In this document: piece after piece, positions 1 through 8,899 of the stretch
Layout of the letters: the number at the start of each line of letters is the position of its first letter
Numbering within the stretch: position 1 is the first letter of the stretch
Assembly (NCBI GenBank): GCA_023399375.1
Contig: JAEWPX010000070.1
Location: 1-20,342, forward strand
Direction of reading: 5' to 3'
Source: Pseudomonadota bacterium
GTDB taxonomy: Bacteria; Desulfobacterota; Desulfovibrionia; Desulfovibrionales; Desulfovibrionaceae
Length of the DNA: 20,342 nucleotides
The notes under the pieces: model-generated
What the model was told of the DNA's origin: nothing
What the model saw: the letters and a program-made list of their open reading frames with translations, nothing else
Database searches by the model: none
Translations under genes and position numbers: made by a program

Positions 1-206
1 CCACAAAACCGGCCAGCACGCAGCACCATTTTCGAGACCACGAGTGCCAGCGGCGAAGCGCCGCATGTGGGGAAGCTAAATTCCTCTATGAGCTTTCAAA
101 GGAAAAGTCCTTCAAACTCGCCCTGAAAGGGCGCCGGCCCCATCTTCGTTCCGCCAACGCCAAGCCTCCCGGTGCCCGCAGCCCTTCCCGCGCCACGACG
201 CCGCAC
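1..206. other. Non-coding end region with two small hairpins
   Basis: I see no convincing gene here; the open frames lack family features and are mirror readings of GC-rich sequence. Two short inverted repeats are visible. AAGGA at 99-103 pairs with TCCTT at 108-112 across a 4-base loop. CGCCCT at 119-124 pairs with AGGGCG at 128-133 across a 3-base loop. Neither is followed by a long T run on either strand. They could be part of the downstream end of the fcl transcript or of a gene outside the window. Confidence 0.4.
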
Positions 207-272
207 GGGGGGACCGGGGGGAGTGACTCCCCCCGGCGGGGTCTGGGGCAGAGCCCCAGCCGCCGGAGGCGC
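207..272 (-). repeat. GC-rich palindromic intergenic element, copy 1 (probable terminator of fcl)
   Basis: The element begins 1 base beyond the fcl stop codon. It contains a perfect 11-bp inverted repeat (214-224 with 226-236, 1-base centre) and a perfect 7-bp hairpin CTGGGGC / GCCCCAG (243-249 with 253-259, loop AGA). That second hairpin sits inside a GGCGG...CCGCC arm pair. Read on the minus strand it starts GCGCCTCCGGCGG and continues with a GGGGC-loop-GCCCC stem and a GACCCC stretch. The same layout recurs at 11969-12008 after another stop codon, in the same orientation relative to the gene it follows. It probably acts as a transcript end or 3' stabiliser; it has no T run, so classic intrinsic termination is uncertain. 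Confidence 0.7.
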
Positions 273-273
273 A

Positions 274-1233
274 TTACGCCATACGGACAGAGGCGATGTT
301 GTCGCAGAACCAGCGGTAGGTTTGTTCGAGACCTTCGGCGAGGGTATGGCGGGGTTTCCAGCCCAGGCTGGAGAGGCGTTTGATGTCCACGATTTTGCGC
401 GGCGTGCCGTCGGGTTTGGAGGCGTCGAAGACGATGCGGCCGGCGAATCCCGTGACTTTGGCCATGAGCGCGGCGAGTTCGCGGATGCTGACTTCCTCGC
501 CGGAGCCGATATTGACGATCTCCTCGTCGTCGTAGCGTTCGAAGCAGGCCAGGGTGGCGGCAGCCATGTCGTCGACGTGGAGGAATTCGCGCAGGGCGTT
601 GCCGGTGCCCCAGACGGCGACGCTGTCGCGGTTTTCCAGGCACGCTTCGTGGAAGCGGCGCATGAGTCCGGGGATGACATGGGAGTTGACGGGGGTGAAG
701 TTGTCGCCGGGCCCGTAGAGGTTGGTGGGCATGAGGCTGATGGCGGAGAAGCCGTATTGTCGGTGGTAGGCCTGACACATTTTGATGCCGGCGATCTTGG
801 CGATGGCGTACCACTGGTTGGTTTCTTCCAGGGGGCCGGTGAGCAGCGACTCCTCGGAGATGGGTTGCGGGGCCATGCGGGGGTAGATGCAGGAGGAGCC
901 GAGGAAGACGAGCTTTTCCGCGCCGGCTTTTCTGGCGGCGTCGATGACGTTGGTCTGGATGAGCAGGTTGTCGCGGATGAAATCGGCCGGATAGGTTTCG
1001 TTGGCATGGATGCCGCCGACCTTGGCCGCGGCGAGGAACACGGCGGCGGGTTTTTCCGCCGCGAAGAAGTTCCGGACGGCGTCCTGGCTAGTCAGGTCGA
1101 GTTCGGCGTGGGTACGAGTGATGACGCGCACGCCCTGCGCGGCGAGCGCTCGCGTGAGCGCCGCGCCGACCAGGCCGCGGTGCCCGGCAACGTAAATGGA
1201 TTTTCCGGCGGTGACGTAATCGGCGATTTTCAT
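274..1233 (-). CDS. fcl: GDP-L-fucose synthase (short-chain dehydrogenase superfamily)
   Basis: A 319-residue protein, the usual length for this family. It converts GDP-4-keto-6-deoxymannose to GDP-L-fucose by epimerisation and NADPH reduction, providing a nucleotide sugar for surface polysaccharide. The N-terminal Rossmann motif is GHRGLVG at 17-23. SSCIYP (113-118) supplies the catalytic serine region, and YAIAK (142-146) holds the catalytic Tyr and Lys. PTNLYGPGDNF (169-179) and the REFLHVDD stretch (215-222) are typical of Fcl/WcaG proteins. I chose the ATG at 1233 because GHRGLVG then sits at the family's normal position and a GAGG sequence lies just upstream. It follows the HPt gene by 52 bases and may share its transcript. 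GDP-mannose 4,6-dehydratase, its usual partner, is not in the window. Confidence 0.95.
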   Translation of the reverse strand: MKIADYVTAGKSIYVAGHRGLVGAALTRALAAQGVRVITRTHAELDLTSQDAVRNFFAAEKPAAVFLAAAKVGGIHANETYPADFIRDNLLIQTNVIDAARKAGAEKLVFLGSSCIYPRMAPQPISEESLLTGPLEETNQWYAIAKIAGIKMCQAYHRQYGFSAISLMPTNLYGPGDNFTPVNSHVIPGLMRRFHEACLENRDSVAVWGTGNALREFLHVDDMAAATLACFERYDDEEIVNIGSGEEVSIRELAALMAKVTGFAGRIVFDASKPDGTPRKIVDIKRLSSLGWKPRHTLAEGLEQTYRWFCDNIASVRMA

Positions 1234-1285
1234 GAAAGCCTCGTGAAGCGGATGGGATGGCGACGCCGGGGCGAGGGCCGCGTCA

Positions 1286-1627
1286 TCAGAGCATGCGTCG
1301 TGCGAGCAACGGAGCCAGGGCCGCGACGAGCGTCTCCCGTCCGGTCTGGAGGGACTGGTAGCCTCCTTCACGGGCCTTGTCGAGGATCGCCTGGGCCGTG
1401 CCGGCAAGTTCGGGCAGGCCGAGGTTGAGCAGGTTGCCCTTGAGCCCGTGGGCGGCTTCGACGCAGCCCCGGCCGTCGCCGGCCGCGACGGCGGCGTCCA
1501 GGCGTTCGAGGGACCGGGCGAGGACGATGGCGGCGACATCCAGGGCGCTTTCGGTTTCCTGCGCCGAGAGCATCTGCCGATTCTCCAAAAAGTCGCGAGC
1601 CTGTCGCAGAATGTCGGCGGGCGTCAT
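1286..1627 (-). CDS. Stand-alone HPt (histidine phosphotransfer) protein
   Basis: A 113-residue, mostly helical cytosolic protein. The segment AAHGLKGNLLNLG (58-70) matches the HPt signature AHxLKGxxxxxG, making His60 the predicted phosphate acceptor. HPt proteins carry phosphoryl groups from the receiver domain of a hybrid kinase to a separate response regulator. The ATG at 1627 overlaps the kinase stop codon (ATGA, 1624-1627), so translation is very probably coupled and the two proteins are likely phosphorelay partners. A longer in-frame extension upstream exists but lies entirely inside the kinase gene and resembles nothing. The final response regulator of this relay is not adjacent. Confidence 0.92.
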   Translation of the reverse strand: MTPADILRQARDFLENRQMLSAQETESALDVAAIVLARSLERLDAAVAAGDGRGCVEAAHGLKGNLLNLGLPELAGTAQAILDKAREGGYQSLQTGRETLVAALAPLLARRML

Positions 1628-3604
1628 AGGTCGGAGGCGGCCGCGTCCCCGACCAGGGCGACCAGGACCTTTTCCAGGTCGCTGATACGGTAGGGCTTGG
1701 CGAAAAAGGCCGTCATGCCGGCCTCCCGGCATCTGGCGGCGTCGTCTGGCGACGCCTGCGCGGTCAGCGCCACAATGGGGGTGGCGATGCCGGCCTGCCG
1801 GGCGCGGCGGGAGACTTCCAGGCCGTCGAGGCCGGGCATGCGCAGGTCCATGAACACGACGTCGTAGGGCGTGTCCTCTGCCTTGGCGGCCAACAGCATC
1901 TCCAGGGCCTTGAGTCCGTCGTCGGCATAGGCCTGCCGCCCCACGCCGAGCTTTTCGAGGATTTTCTGGAGCAGGAAGCGGTTGAAGGGGTTGTCTTCAG
2001 CCACGAGCACCCGCAGTCCGCCCAGGTCCACGGCCGGCGGCAGGGGCGTGCCCGGGCGCGGGGCCGCGTGTTTGCCGTCGGGCTCGTCCAGATTAAGCGT
2101 GAAGGAAAACGTGCTGCCCTTGCCCGGGGCGCTGACGACGTCCAGGCCCGTGCCGCCGAGCAGGCGCACGAGGCGGTCGGAAATGGAAAGGCCGAGGCCC
2201 GTGCCGCCGTGCTCGCGGGCGACGTCCTCGCCGGCCTGAACAAAGGGCTCAAAGATGCGCTGGCGCATGCTTTCGGGGATGCCGGCGCCGGTGTCCACGA
2301 CCTGGAACCGGATGGCCGTCCCGGTCATGCCGGCCGTTTGCGCGTGCGCCCGCACGGCGGCGAGGGTCACCCGGCCGCGCTCGGTGAACTTCAAGGCGTT
2401 GGAGAGCAGGTTGAGCAGGATCTGCTTGAGCCGCACGGGATCGCACACGAGAACCCGGGGCAGGGAGGGGTCGCGTTCGAGGGCCAGGACGAGCCCCCGC
2501 TCCTCGGCCATGGGGGCCATGACCCGTCGCGCATCCTCGAGGAGGCGGCCGATGTCCACGGGGGCGGGACGGATCTCCAGGCGGCCGACCTCGATGCGGG
2601 AAAAATCCAGAATATCGTTTAAGATGACGAGCAGGCCCTCGCCGGCAGCGCGCATGGTTTCCAGGCTTTCGCGCCGGCTTGGATCCATATCGCTTTTGAG
2701 CAGCAGGTTGGCCAGCCCCAGGATGGCGTTAAGCGGAGTCCGTATTTCGTGGCTCATGTTGGCCAGGAAGGCCGACTTCATGCGGCTGGCTTCCTCGGCC
2801 TCCTGCCTGGCCCGGATGAGGTCCGAGACGTCGGTGAAGGATTCGATGCCGCCGGTGACGACGCCCTGGTCGTCGCGCAGGGGCGCGGCGTTCTTGCGGA
2901 TGGAGAGGCGGCGGCCGTCGCGGGTCATGATGCGCGAAAGGCTCTGGCGCACGGCCGTGGCGTCCGGGGCTCCGGGACAGGGCGACGGCGGCGATTCGCG
3001 CAGCAGCGACGTGCGTTTGCGGCCCAGGGCCTGGTCCCGGTCATAGCCGGTGATGGCCGTGAACTCGTCGTTGACGGTCAGCACCTCGTCGTCGCGGTTG
3101 ACGATGCAGATGGCCGCGCCGGCGATGGTGATGACCTGTTCGAGAAAGCTCCTTTCGCGCTCCACGGACAGGCGGGCCTCGACCATGGGCGTGACGTCGA
3201 TGAAGGAGACGACGAGGCCGGTGAACGCCGCGCCGTCAAAGACCGGCTGGAGCTTGACCGTGACGTCGCGGTCGCCGAAGCGGCGGTCGAAGGAGACCGG
3301 GGCGTGGGCCGCGCCGCGGCGGAAGAGGTCCAGGAAGGCGCTAGCCTGGTAGTCCTCGGTTTCCAGGTCGAGGGTTTCGATGCCCCGGCCGAGGACGGAT
3401 TCCCGGGTGCCCGCAACGAGCGCCAGGCAGCGATCGTTGGCCTCCACGACCGTGCCCTGTGGCGAAACGAAGGCAATGCCCTGGTCCAGGGCGTCGAGGA
3501 TGGAAGAAAGGCGTGAAAGACGGCCGGCGGACTCGGACGCGCCAAAGGCGCGCGCGGGTTCGCGGCAAAGACGGCCCCCGGGCCGCCGGTTGGCGGATGT
3601 CGCC

Positions 3605-4282
<678 letters not shown>

Positions 4283-4507
4283 GACGGCTCCCGCGACGCG
4301 GAAGGATCGCTCTCCCTCTGCGCCGTTTCTTCCTGCATAGTCTTCCGCGCAGGTCGGGTCAAGGCGTCGCGACGCGCGGGCGGCCCCCCGCCGGCGAGGC
4401 GCGCCCGTCCCGGCGTCACGGAAGGCCTGTAACACAATGCCCCAATAATACATTGAATTTATGACGTAATATTTTTAAGCCGGGCACGTCACGCGTTCTT
4501 TGCCCCT

Positions 4508-4525
4508 CTGTCACCAACCCGTAAC
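4508..4525 (+). promoter_or_regulatory. Pho-box-like PhoB-binding site upstream of pstS
   Basis: Two 7-base units, CTGTCAC (4508-4514) and CCGTAAC (4519-4525), are separated by 4 bases. This is the 11-base period of the PhoB Pho box (two CTGTCAT-like units). The first unit matches 6 of 7, the second 4 of 7. A weak -10-like TAGCTT starts 11 bases after the box (4536-4541), the arrangement expected when PhoB replaces a -35 element. Its place before pstS fits phosphate-starvation control. The site is inferred by pattern only. Confidence 0.6.
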
Positions 4526-4562
4526 AAGCCAAACCTAGCTTCCTTCCGTGACCTGGGGCAAT

Positions 4563-4582
4563 TCGCGCCAATCGTGGCGCGA
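4563..4582 (+). promoter_or_regulatory. Stem-loop in the pstS 5' leader
   Basis: TCGCGCCA (4563-4570) pairs perfectly with TGGCGCGA (4575-4582) around the loop ATCG, an 8-bp stem. It ends 10 bases before the pstS ribosome binding site, leaving that site free. It could protect the 5' end of the message. It has no T run and is not a terminator on the plus strand. Confidence 0.5.
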
Positions 4583-4605
4583 CAAACTCTTTGAGGAGGA
4601 GTTCC

Positions 4606-5409
4606 ATGAAAAAACTTATTGGTATCGTGGCCGCTTTCCTGATGCTGGCCTCCACCGCCTTCGCCGAGACCGCCATCAAGGTGGACGGCTCCACCACCGT
4701 GCTGCCGATCATGCAGAAAGTCGTCGAGGCCTACATGAAGGCCCATCCCGACGTGAAAATTTCCGTTTCCGGCGGCGGCTCGGGCAACGGCATCAAGGCC
4801 CTCATCGACGGCGCCACGGACATCGCCATGGCTTCGCGCGCCATGGAGCAGAAGGAAATCGACCTGGCCAAGAGCAAGGGCGAAAACCCGGTCCAGACCG
4901 TGGTGGCCATCGACGCCATCGTCCCGGTCGTCAACCCGGCCAACAAGCTCTCCGAGATCACCCTGGCCCAGCTCAAGGACCTCTACACCGGCAAGATCAC
5001 CAGCTGGAAGGACCTCGGCGGCGAGGGCCCGGTGGTCGTCATCTCCCGCGACACCTCCTCCGGCACCTACGAGACCTGGGAAGGCCTGGTCATGAAGAAG
5101 GAACGCGTGTTCCCCGGCGCGCTGATGCAGGCCTCCAACGGCGCGGTCGTCCAGGCCGTCAGCAAGAACAAGAACGCCCTCGGCTACGTCGGCCTGGGCT
5201 ATCTTGACGCCTCCACCAAGGGGCTTAAGGTCGACGGCGTCGAAGCCACGGCCGAGACCGCCAAGTCCAAGAAGTACGCCATTTCCCGCGACCTCTACAT
5301 CTACACCAACGACGCTCCGGCCGGCGCGGTCAAGGGCCTCGTCGACTTCCTGCTCGGCCCCGACGGCCAAAAGCTGGTCAAGGAAGTCGGCTTCGTGCCG
5401 CTCAACTAG
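4606..5409 (+). CDS. pstS: Phosphate ABC transporter, periplasmic phosphate-binding protein
   Basis: A 267-residue protein, the short PstS form common outside enterobacteria. Residues 1-20 are a signal peptide (charged KK, hydrophobic core, cleavage after AFA). The mature protein begins ETAIKVDGSTTVLP; GST (28-30), SGGGSGNG (55-62) and SRDTSSGT (147-154) are the phosphate-contacting loops of the PstS family. It captures inorganic phosphate in the periplasm and delivers it to PstC-PstA. The ATG at 4606 follows GAGGAGGAG and gives a proper signal peptide; a TTG five codons upstream lies at the edge of that ribosome binding site and is unlikely. It is preceded by a Pho-box-like site and followed by a strong hairpin before pstC. 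Confidence 0.96.
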   Translation: MKKLIGIVAAFLMLASTAFAETAIKVDGSTTVLPIMQKVVEAYMKAHPDVKISVSGGGSGNGIKALIDGATDIAMASRAMEQKEIDLAKSKGENPVQTVVAIDAIVPVVNPANKLSEITLAQLKDLYTGKITSWKDLGGEGPVVVISRDTSSGTYETWEGLVMKKERVFPGALMQASNGAVVQAVSKNKNALGYVGLGYLDASTKGLKVDGVEATAETAKSKKYAISRDLYIYTNDAPAGAVKGLVDFLLGPDGQKLVKEVGFVPLN

Positions 5410-5433
5410 CCCGCCCGCGCAGCGACCATTCAC

Positions 5434-5466
5434 GCGCCCCGGCACGCGCTCGCGTCGCCGGGGCGC
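5434..5466 (+). promoter_or_regulatory. Strong hairpin between pstS and pstC
   Basis: GCGCCCCGGC (5434-5443) pairs perfectly with GCCGGGGCGC (5457-5466). The interior ACGCG (5444-5448) also pairs with CGCGT (5451-5455), so the structure is a 15-bp GC stem with one unpaired C. There is no T run, so it is unlikely to terminate fully. Such hairpins after binding-protein genes commonly protect the upstream message, or reduce read-through, so that the binding protein is made in excess over the permeases. The pstC ribosome binding site follows within about 8 bases. Confidence 0.7.
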
Positions 5467-5485
5467 TCCCCTCGGGAGAAACCAC

Positions 5486-6379
5486 ATGGCCCTTTCGCGA
5501 AAAGCCAAGGACAACCTGATCAGGAACGTCTTCTTCCTGACGGCCCTTTCCTCCATCGTGGCCCTTGCCCTGATCATGATCTATCTCTTCGTCGAGGGGC
5601 TGCCGATCTTCAAGGTCGTCTCGGTGACGGACTTCCTGTTCGGCAATCTGTGGTATCCCACGTCCGACCCACCGGATTTCGGTATTTTTCCGCTGATCAT
5701 GGCATCGCTTGCGGTCACGGCCCTGTCCTCGGCCATCGCCATTCCCCTCGGCGTCATGACCGCCATCTACCTCTCCGAGATCGCCAGCCGCAAAACCCGC
5801 GATTTCTTCAAGCCCGTGGTCGAGCTGCTCGCCGCGCTGCCCTCGGTCGTCATCGGCTTTTTCGGCATGGTCGTGGTCGCGCCCTACATCCAGGAGACGT
5901 TCGACCTGGCCACCGGGCTCAACCTCTTCAACGCCGCCATCATGCTGGCCTTCATGTCCGTGCCGACCATCTGCTCGGTGTCCGAGGACGCCATCTACTC
6001 CGTGCCCCGCGAGCTCAAGGAAGCCTCCCTGGCTCTCGGCGCCACCCATTTCGAAACCATCGCCAAGGTGGTCCTGCCCGCCTCGCTGTCGGGCATCTCC
6101 ACGGCCGTCATGCTCGGCATGTCCCGGGCCATCGGCGAGACCATGGTCGTGCTCATGGTCGCCGGCGGCGCGGCCATCATCCCCACTTCCATCTTTTCGC
6201 CCGTGCGGCCCATGCCGTCGAGCATCGCCGCCGAGATGGCCGAGGCCGCGTTCCGCGGCAACCACTACCGCGCGCTGTTCGCCATCGGCATCGTGCTGTT
6301 TCTTTTCACCCTGGCCTTCAACCTCGTGGCCAGCCACGTGGCCGAAAAGCACAAGCAGGTCGGCGCGGCGACCCTCTAG
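5486..6379 (+). CDS. pstC: Phosphate ABC transporter, permease PstC
   Basis: A 297-residue inner-membrane protein with about six hydrophobic segments (roughly 13-36, 67-98, 114-137, 146-166, 196-232 and 263-287). The cytoplasmic EAA loop that contacts the ATPase reads ELKEASLALGATHFETI (176-192), and RAIGETMVVLMVAGG (214-228) is typical of PstC. With PstA it forms the phosphate channel. ATG 5486 follows GGGAG at the right distance and begins just before the first membrane helix. A longer in-frame extension into pstS would have no membrane or signal character and is rejected. Confidence 0.95.
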   Translation: MALSRKAKDNLIRNVFFLTALSSIVALALIMIYLFVEGLPIFKVVSVTDFLFGNLWYPTSDPPDFGIFPLIMASLAVTALSSAIAIPLGVMTAIYLSEIASRKTRDFFKPVVELLAALPSVVIGFFGMVVVAPYIQETFDLATGLNLFNAAIMLAFMSVPTICSVSEDAIYSVPRELKEASLALGATHFETIAKVVLPASLSGISTAVMLGMSRAIGETMVVLMVAGGAAIIPTSIFSPVRPMPSSIAAEMAEAAFRGNHYRALFAIGIVLFLFTLAFNLVASHVAEKHKQVGAATL

Positions 6380-6436
6380 CAGGGCCCGCTCGCCCGCCCG
6401 ACGCCCGGATTCCGCACGCCGCCAAGGAGCACCGTC

Positions 6437-7315
6437 ATGAACGCCACCGCCATCGCCCGCGCCGGCCTGCGCCGCCGCCACCGCACCCAGAAGATCATGT
6501 GGGGCGTGTTCGGGCTGTCCTCGATCGTCAACATGGCCGCCCTGGTCCTCATCTGCGGCTTTCTGCTCATCAAGGGCCTGCCGGCCATCTCCTGGAGCTT
6601 CCTCACCGAGATGCCCCGCGACTCCATGACCGCCGGCGGTATCCTGCCCTGCATCCTGGGCACGATCTACTTAAGCCTCGGCACCATGTGCGTGGCCTTT
6701 CCCCTGGGCGTGGCCTCGGCCGTGTACCTCAACGAATACGCCCGCCCGGGCCGCATGCTGCGACTGATCCGGCTTGGCATCAACAACCTGGCCGGCGTGC
6801 CCTCGGTGGTCTTCGGCCTGTTCGGACTGGCCTTTTTCGTAACCTTCTTCGGCCTCGGCGTGAGCCTTCTTTCCGGCATCCTGACGCTGTCCATCCTCGT
6901 TTTGCCGGTCATCATCGGCACGGCCGAGGAGGCGCTCAAGTCCGTGCCGCAGACCTACCGCGAAGCCTCGCTCGGGCTCGGCGCGACCAAATGGCAGACC
7001 ATCCGCCTGGTGGTGCTGCCCGCAGCGCTGCCGGGCATGCTCACCGGCGCGATCCTCGGGCTCTCGCGCGTGGCCGGCGAAACCGCGGCCATCATGTTCA
7101 CCGCGGCCGTGTTCTTCACCCCCTACCTGCCGACCAACATCACGGACTCGGTCATGGCCCTGCCCTACCATATCTACGTCCTGGCCACGGCCGGCACCGA
7201 AATCGACAAGACCCGGCCCCTGCAGTACGGCACCGCGCTGGTGCTCATCGTTTTGGTGCTTGGCATGAACCTCGGCGCCATATTATACCGGGCCAAGCTG
7301 CAAAAGAAACGCTAG
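6437..7315 (+). CDS. pstA: Phosphate ABC transporter, permease PstA
   Basis: A 292-residue inner-membrane permease. It has an N-terminal helix (about 24-46), a periplasmic stretch ending in TAGGILPCILGT (65-76, typical of PstA), further helices and the EAA loop REASLGLGATKWQTI (175-189). RVAGETAAIMFTA (211-223) is the PstA counterpart of the PstC segment. AAGGAG at 6424-6429 lies 7 bases before the ATG. PstB, the ATPase that normally follows in the operon, is not here: about 130 non-coding bases and a strong terminator come next. The importer therefore needs a PstB encoded elsewhere. Confidence 0.95.
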   Translation: MNATAIARAGLRRRHRTQKIMWGVFGLSSIVNMAALVLICGFLLIKGLPAISWSFLTEMPRDSMTAGGILPCILGTIYLSLGTMCVAFPLGVASAVYLNEYARPGRMLRLIRLGINNLAGVPSVVFGLFGLAFFVTFFGLGVSLLSGILTLSILVLPVIIGTAEEALKSVPQTYREASLGLGATKWQTIRLVVLPAALPGMLTGAILGLSRVAGETAAIMFTAAVFFTPYLPTNITDSVMALPYHIYVLATAGTEIDKTRPLQYGTALVLIVLVLGMNLGAILYRAKLQKKR

Positions 7316-7444
7316 TCGCCGCGACCACCGCACAGGCGACGGCAAGGCGCGCAAGGACAGAGCCACGGACACGCGTTTGAACAGGCGATGTTCGCAGGTC
7401 CTCCCGGGAACGACCCGGCCGGCACGGACCACCCCCACAAGCCG

Positions 7445-7485
7445 AAAAAGGCGGCGTGACGCAACGGGCGTCGCGCCGCCTTTTT
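7445..7485 (+). terminator. Intrinsic terminator of the pst operon
   Basis: AAAAAGGCGGCG (7445-7456) pairs with CGCCGCCTTTTT (7474-7485). Inside, GACGC (7458-7462) pairs with GCGTC (7468-7472) around a 5-base loop, with a T-G wobble between the two parts. The result is an 18-bp stem whose distal arm ends in TTTTT followed by CTTT. The A-rich proximal arm would let it act on the other strand too. It lies 130 bases after pstA and 115 bases before the PhoH gene. Confidence 0.92.
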
Positions 7486-7600
7486 CTTTGCAGGCTTCGT
7501 CGCCGCGGGACGCGGCGGGCGATGGCAAACGGCCGCCGGCGGCCGCCGCGACCTGCGGCGGGCCGGCCGGCGCGGACGCGGGATCGACAGGGAGGCAGGC

Positions 7601-8806
7601 ATGACTCAGGCCCCGGATGCAGGACGCAAGAACTACGTGCTCGACACCAACGTCCTGATCGAGAACCCCCAAAGCGTGCTGCGGCTGCGCAACGGCGTGG
7701 AAAACGCCATCCACATCCCCTACCACGTACTCATGGAGCTCGAGAGTCTCAAAAAAACCCCGAAACTGCGCCACATCGTGGCCAACGTCATCCAGGTCTT
7801 AAGCGACAACAAGGACTACATCCACTTCATCCAGAACGACAAAAGCCATTCGGCCTTCACCGATATCGTCGACAACCACATCCTCGACGAGATCCAGGCC
7901 TCGACCATCGACGACCCGGTGCTCGTGACCAACGACCGCATCCTCAAGCTCCAGGCCGAGCTGCGCGGCATCAAAAGCGAGGAGCTGCGCGACTCCAAGC
8001 CCTTCGAGTCCGAATCGCAGCGCTATACCGGATTCGCCGAGGAAGGCGAGGAGCCCGTGCCCAACTGCTTCACCTGGCGCGACGGCAAGCCGGTGCTGCA
8101 CGCCCCGGACGGGGAAAAACTGATCAACTACACCTGCGACGTCTGGAACGTGCGCCCCCGCACCGTCTACCAGAACCTCGCCCTCGAACTGATCATGTCC
8201 CAGCACATCGACCTCGTGTCCATCCAGAGCGAGGCCGGCTACGGCAAGACCTTCCTGGCGCTGGCCGCGGCGCTCTACGCCGTGCAGGAGAAAAAGCAGT
8301 ACGAAAAGATCTTCGTGCTCAAGCCCACCATCGAGATCGGGGCCAAGCTCGGTTACCTGCCCGGCGACGTGTCCGAGAAGATGGAACCCTACATGAAGTA
8401 CGTCTTCGACCTGCTCGTCAAGCTGCACCGCTGCCGGGCGGCCAACAAGGTCTTCCTCAACCCCAACGACGAGATGCTGCGCATCAACCCGAAGAAGTTC
8501 GAGATCCTGCCCCTGGCCTACGTGCGCGGCATGAACATCGAAAACGCCTTCGTCGTCATCGACGAAGCGCAAAACCTCTCGCGCACCGAAGTGCGCGCCG
8601 TGCTCACGCGCATGGGCGAAGGCGTCAAATGCGTGGTGCTCGGCGACACCTCCCAGGTGGACAACCCCTACCTCAACGAGGCCAACAACGGCCTCAACTG
8701 GATCGTGCGCAAGTTCAAGGGGTTTACGAACTACGCCCACATCGTGCTCAAGGGCGAGCGCTCGCGCGGCCCCATCACCGACATGGTGCTGCGCTCCAAG
8801 CTCTGA
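7601..8806 (+). CDS. PIN domain-PhoH ATPase fusion (PhoH2 / YlaK type)
   Basis: A 401-residue cytosolic protein. The N-terminal PIN nuclease fold begins YVLDTNVLIENP (12-23), with acidic candidates Asp15, Glu46/Glu48 and Asp112 in TNDRILK. The C-terminal PhoH ATPase (about 185-395) has a Walker A-like SEAGYGKT (210-217), Walker B VVIDEAQN (318-325), and GDTSQVDNP (348-356) as sensor motif. PhoH2 proteins are reported to couple RNA unwinding with RNA cleavage. The usual Gly or Pro before AGxGKT is replaced by Glu here. GGGAGG lies 5 bases before the ATG. Despite the PhoH name it has its own transcription unit between a terminator and a hairpin, and no antitoxin-like partner precedes it. Phosphate control is not shown by the sequence. 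Confidence 0.93.
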   Translation: MTQAPDAGRKNYVLDTNVLIENPQSVLRLRNGVENAIHIPYHVLMELESLKKTPKLRHIVANVIQVLSDNKDYIHFIQNDKSHSAFTDIVDNHILDEIQASTIDDPVLVTNDRILKLQAELRGIKSEELRDSKPFESESQRYTGFAEEGEEPVPNCFTWRDGKPVLHAPDGEKLINYTCDVWNVRPRTVYQNLALELIMSQHIDLVSIQSEAGYGKTFLALAAALYAVQEKKQYEKIFVLKPTIEIGAKLGYLPGDVSEKMEPYMKYVFDLLVKLHRCRAANKVFLNPNDEMLRINPKKFEILPLAYVRGMNIENAFVVIDEAQNLSRTEVRAVLTRMGEGVKCVVLGDTSQVDNPYLNEANNGLNWIVRKFKGFTNYAHIVLKGERSRGPITDMVLRSKL

Positions 8807-8813
8807 TCCCACG

Positions 8814-8848
8814 CCGCCCCGGGGAGGCCGGCCGCCTCCCCGGGGCGG
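8814..8848 (+). terminator. Long GC hairpin after the PhoH gene, probable terminator
   Basis: Bases 8814-8828 pair perfectly with 8834-8848, a 15-bp stem with a 5-base loop, starting 8 bases after the phoH stop codon. No T run follows, so it is a non-canonical terminator or 3' stabiliser. It separates the PhoH gene from the marR promoter. Confidence 0.65.
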
Positions 8849-8864
8849 AACGGCGGGAACGTGC

Positions 8865-8893
8865 TTGACGCACTACTGTTTAGCATCTATACA
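8865..8893 (+). promoter_or_regulatory. Sigma-70-type promoter of marR, overlapping a probable operator half
   Basis: TTGACG (8865-8870) and TATACA (8888-8893) are separated by exactly 17 bases, matching TTGACA/TATAAT at 5 of 6 and 4 of 6 positions. The start of transcription expected about 7 bases past the -10 coincides with the marR ATG at 8900, so the message may be leaderless. The -10 lies within TCTATACAC (8886-8894), which recurs inverted in the palindrome at 9390-9405. Confidence 0.75.
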
Positions 8894-8899
8894 CTCCCC

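Larger units (their letters stand above)
4283..4605. other. Divergent rpe / pstS intergenic region (323 bases)
   Basis: No gene is seen. The half nearer rpe (4283-4440) is GC-rich leader. Bases 4441-4479 form a marked AT-rich island in an otherwise GC-rich window, the likeliest place for RNA polymerase binding; I could not settle a convincing -35/-10 pair there on either strand. The pstS side holds a Pho-box-like repeat (4508-4525), a stem-loop (4563-4582) and the pstS ribosome binding site GAGGAGGAG (4593-4601). Confidence 0.6.

Noticed and set aside
1..206. End of an upstream minus-strand gene
   Set aside because: The frames ending at 86 and 96 are readings of the repeat and fcl in the wrong frame, with no independent start signal or domain.
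172..1428. A long plus-strand frame opposite fcl and the HPt gene
   Set aside because: It is the antisense reading of fcl; the Gly/Val/Asp-rich translation shows no fold, and fcl is full length with catalytic residues in place.
4441..4479. AT-rich island as a transferred or mobile insertion
   Set aside because: It is under 40 bases, lies between divergent genes and has no repeats or target-site duplication; a promoter region explains it better.
7601..8806. PIN-PhoH gene as a toxin-antitoxin module
   Set aside because: No small antitoxin-like gene precedes it; upstream are a terminator and 115 non-coding bases.
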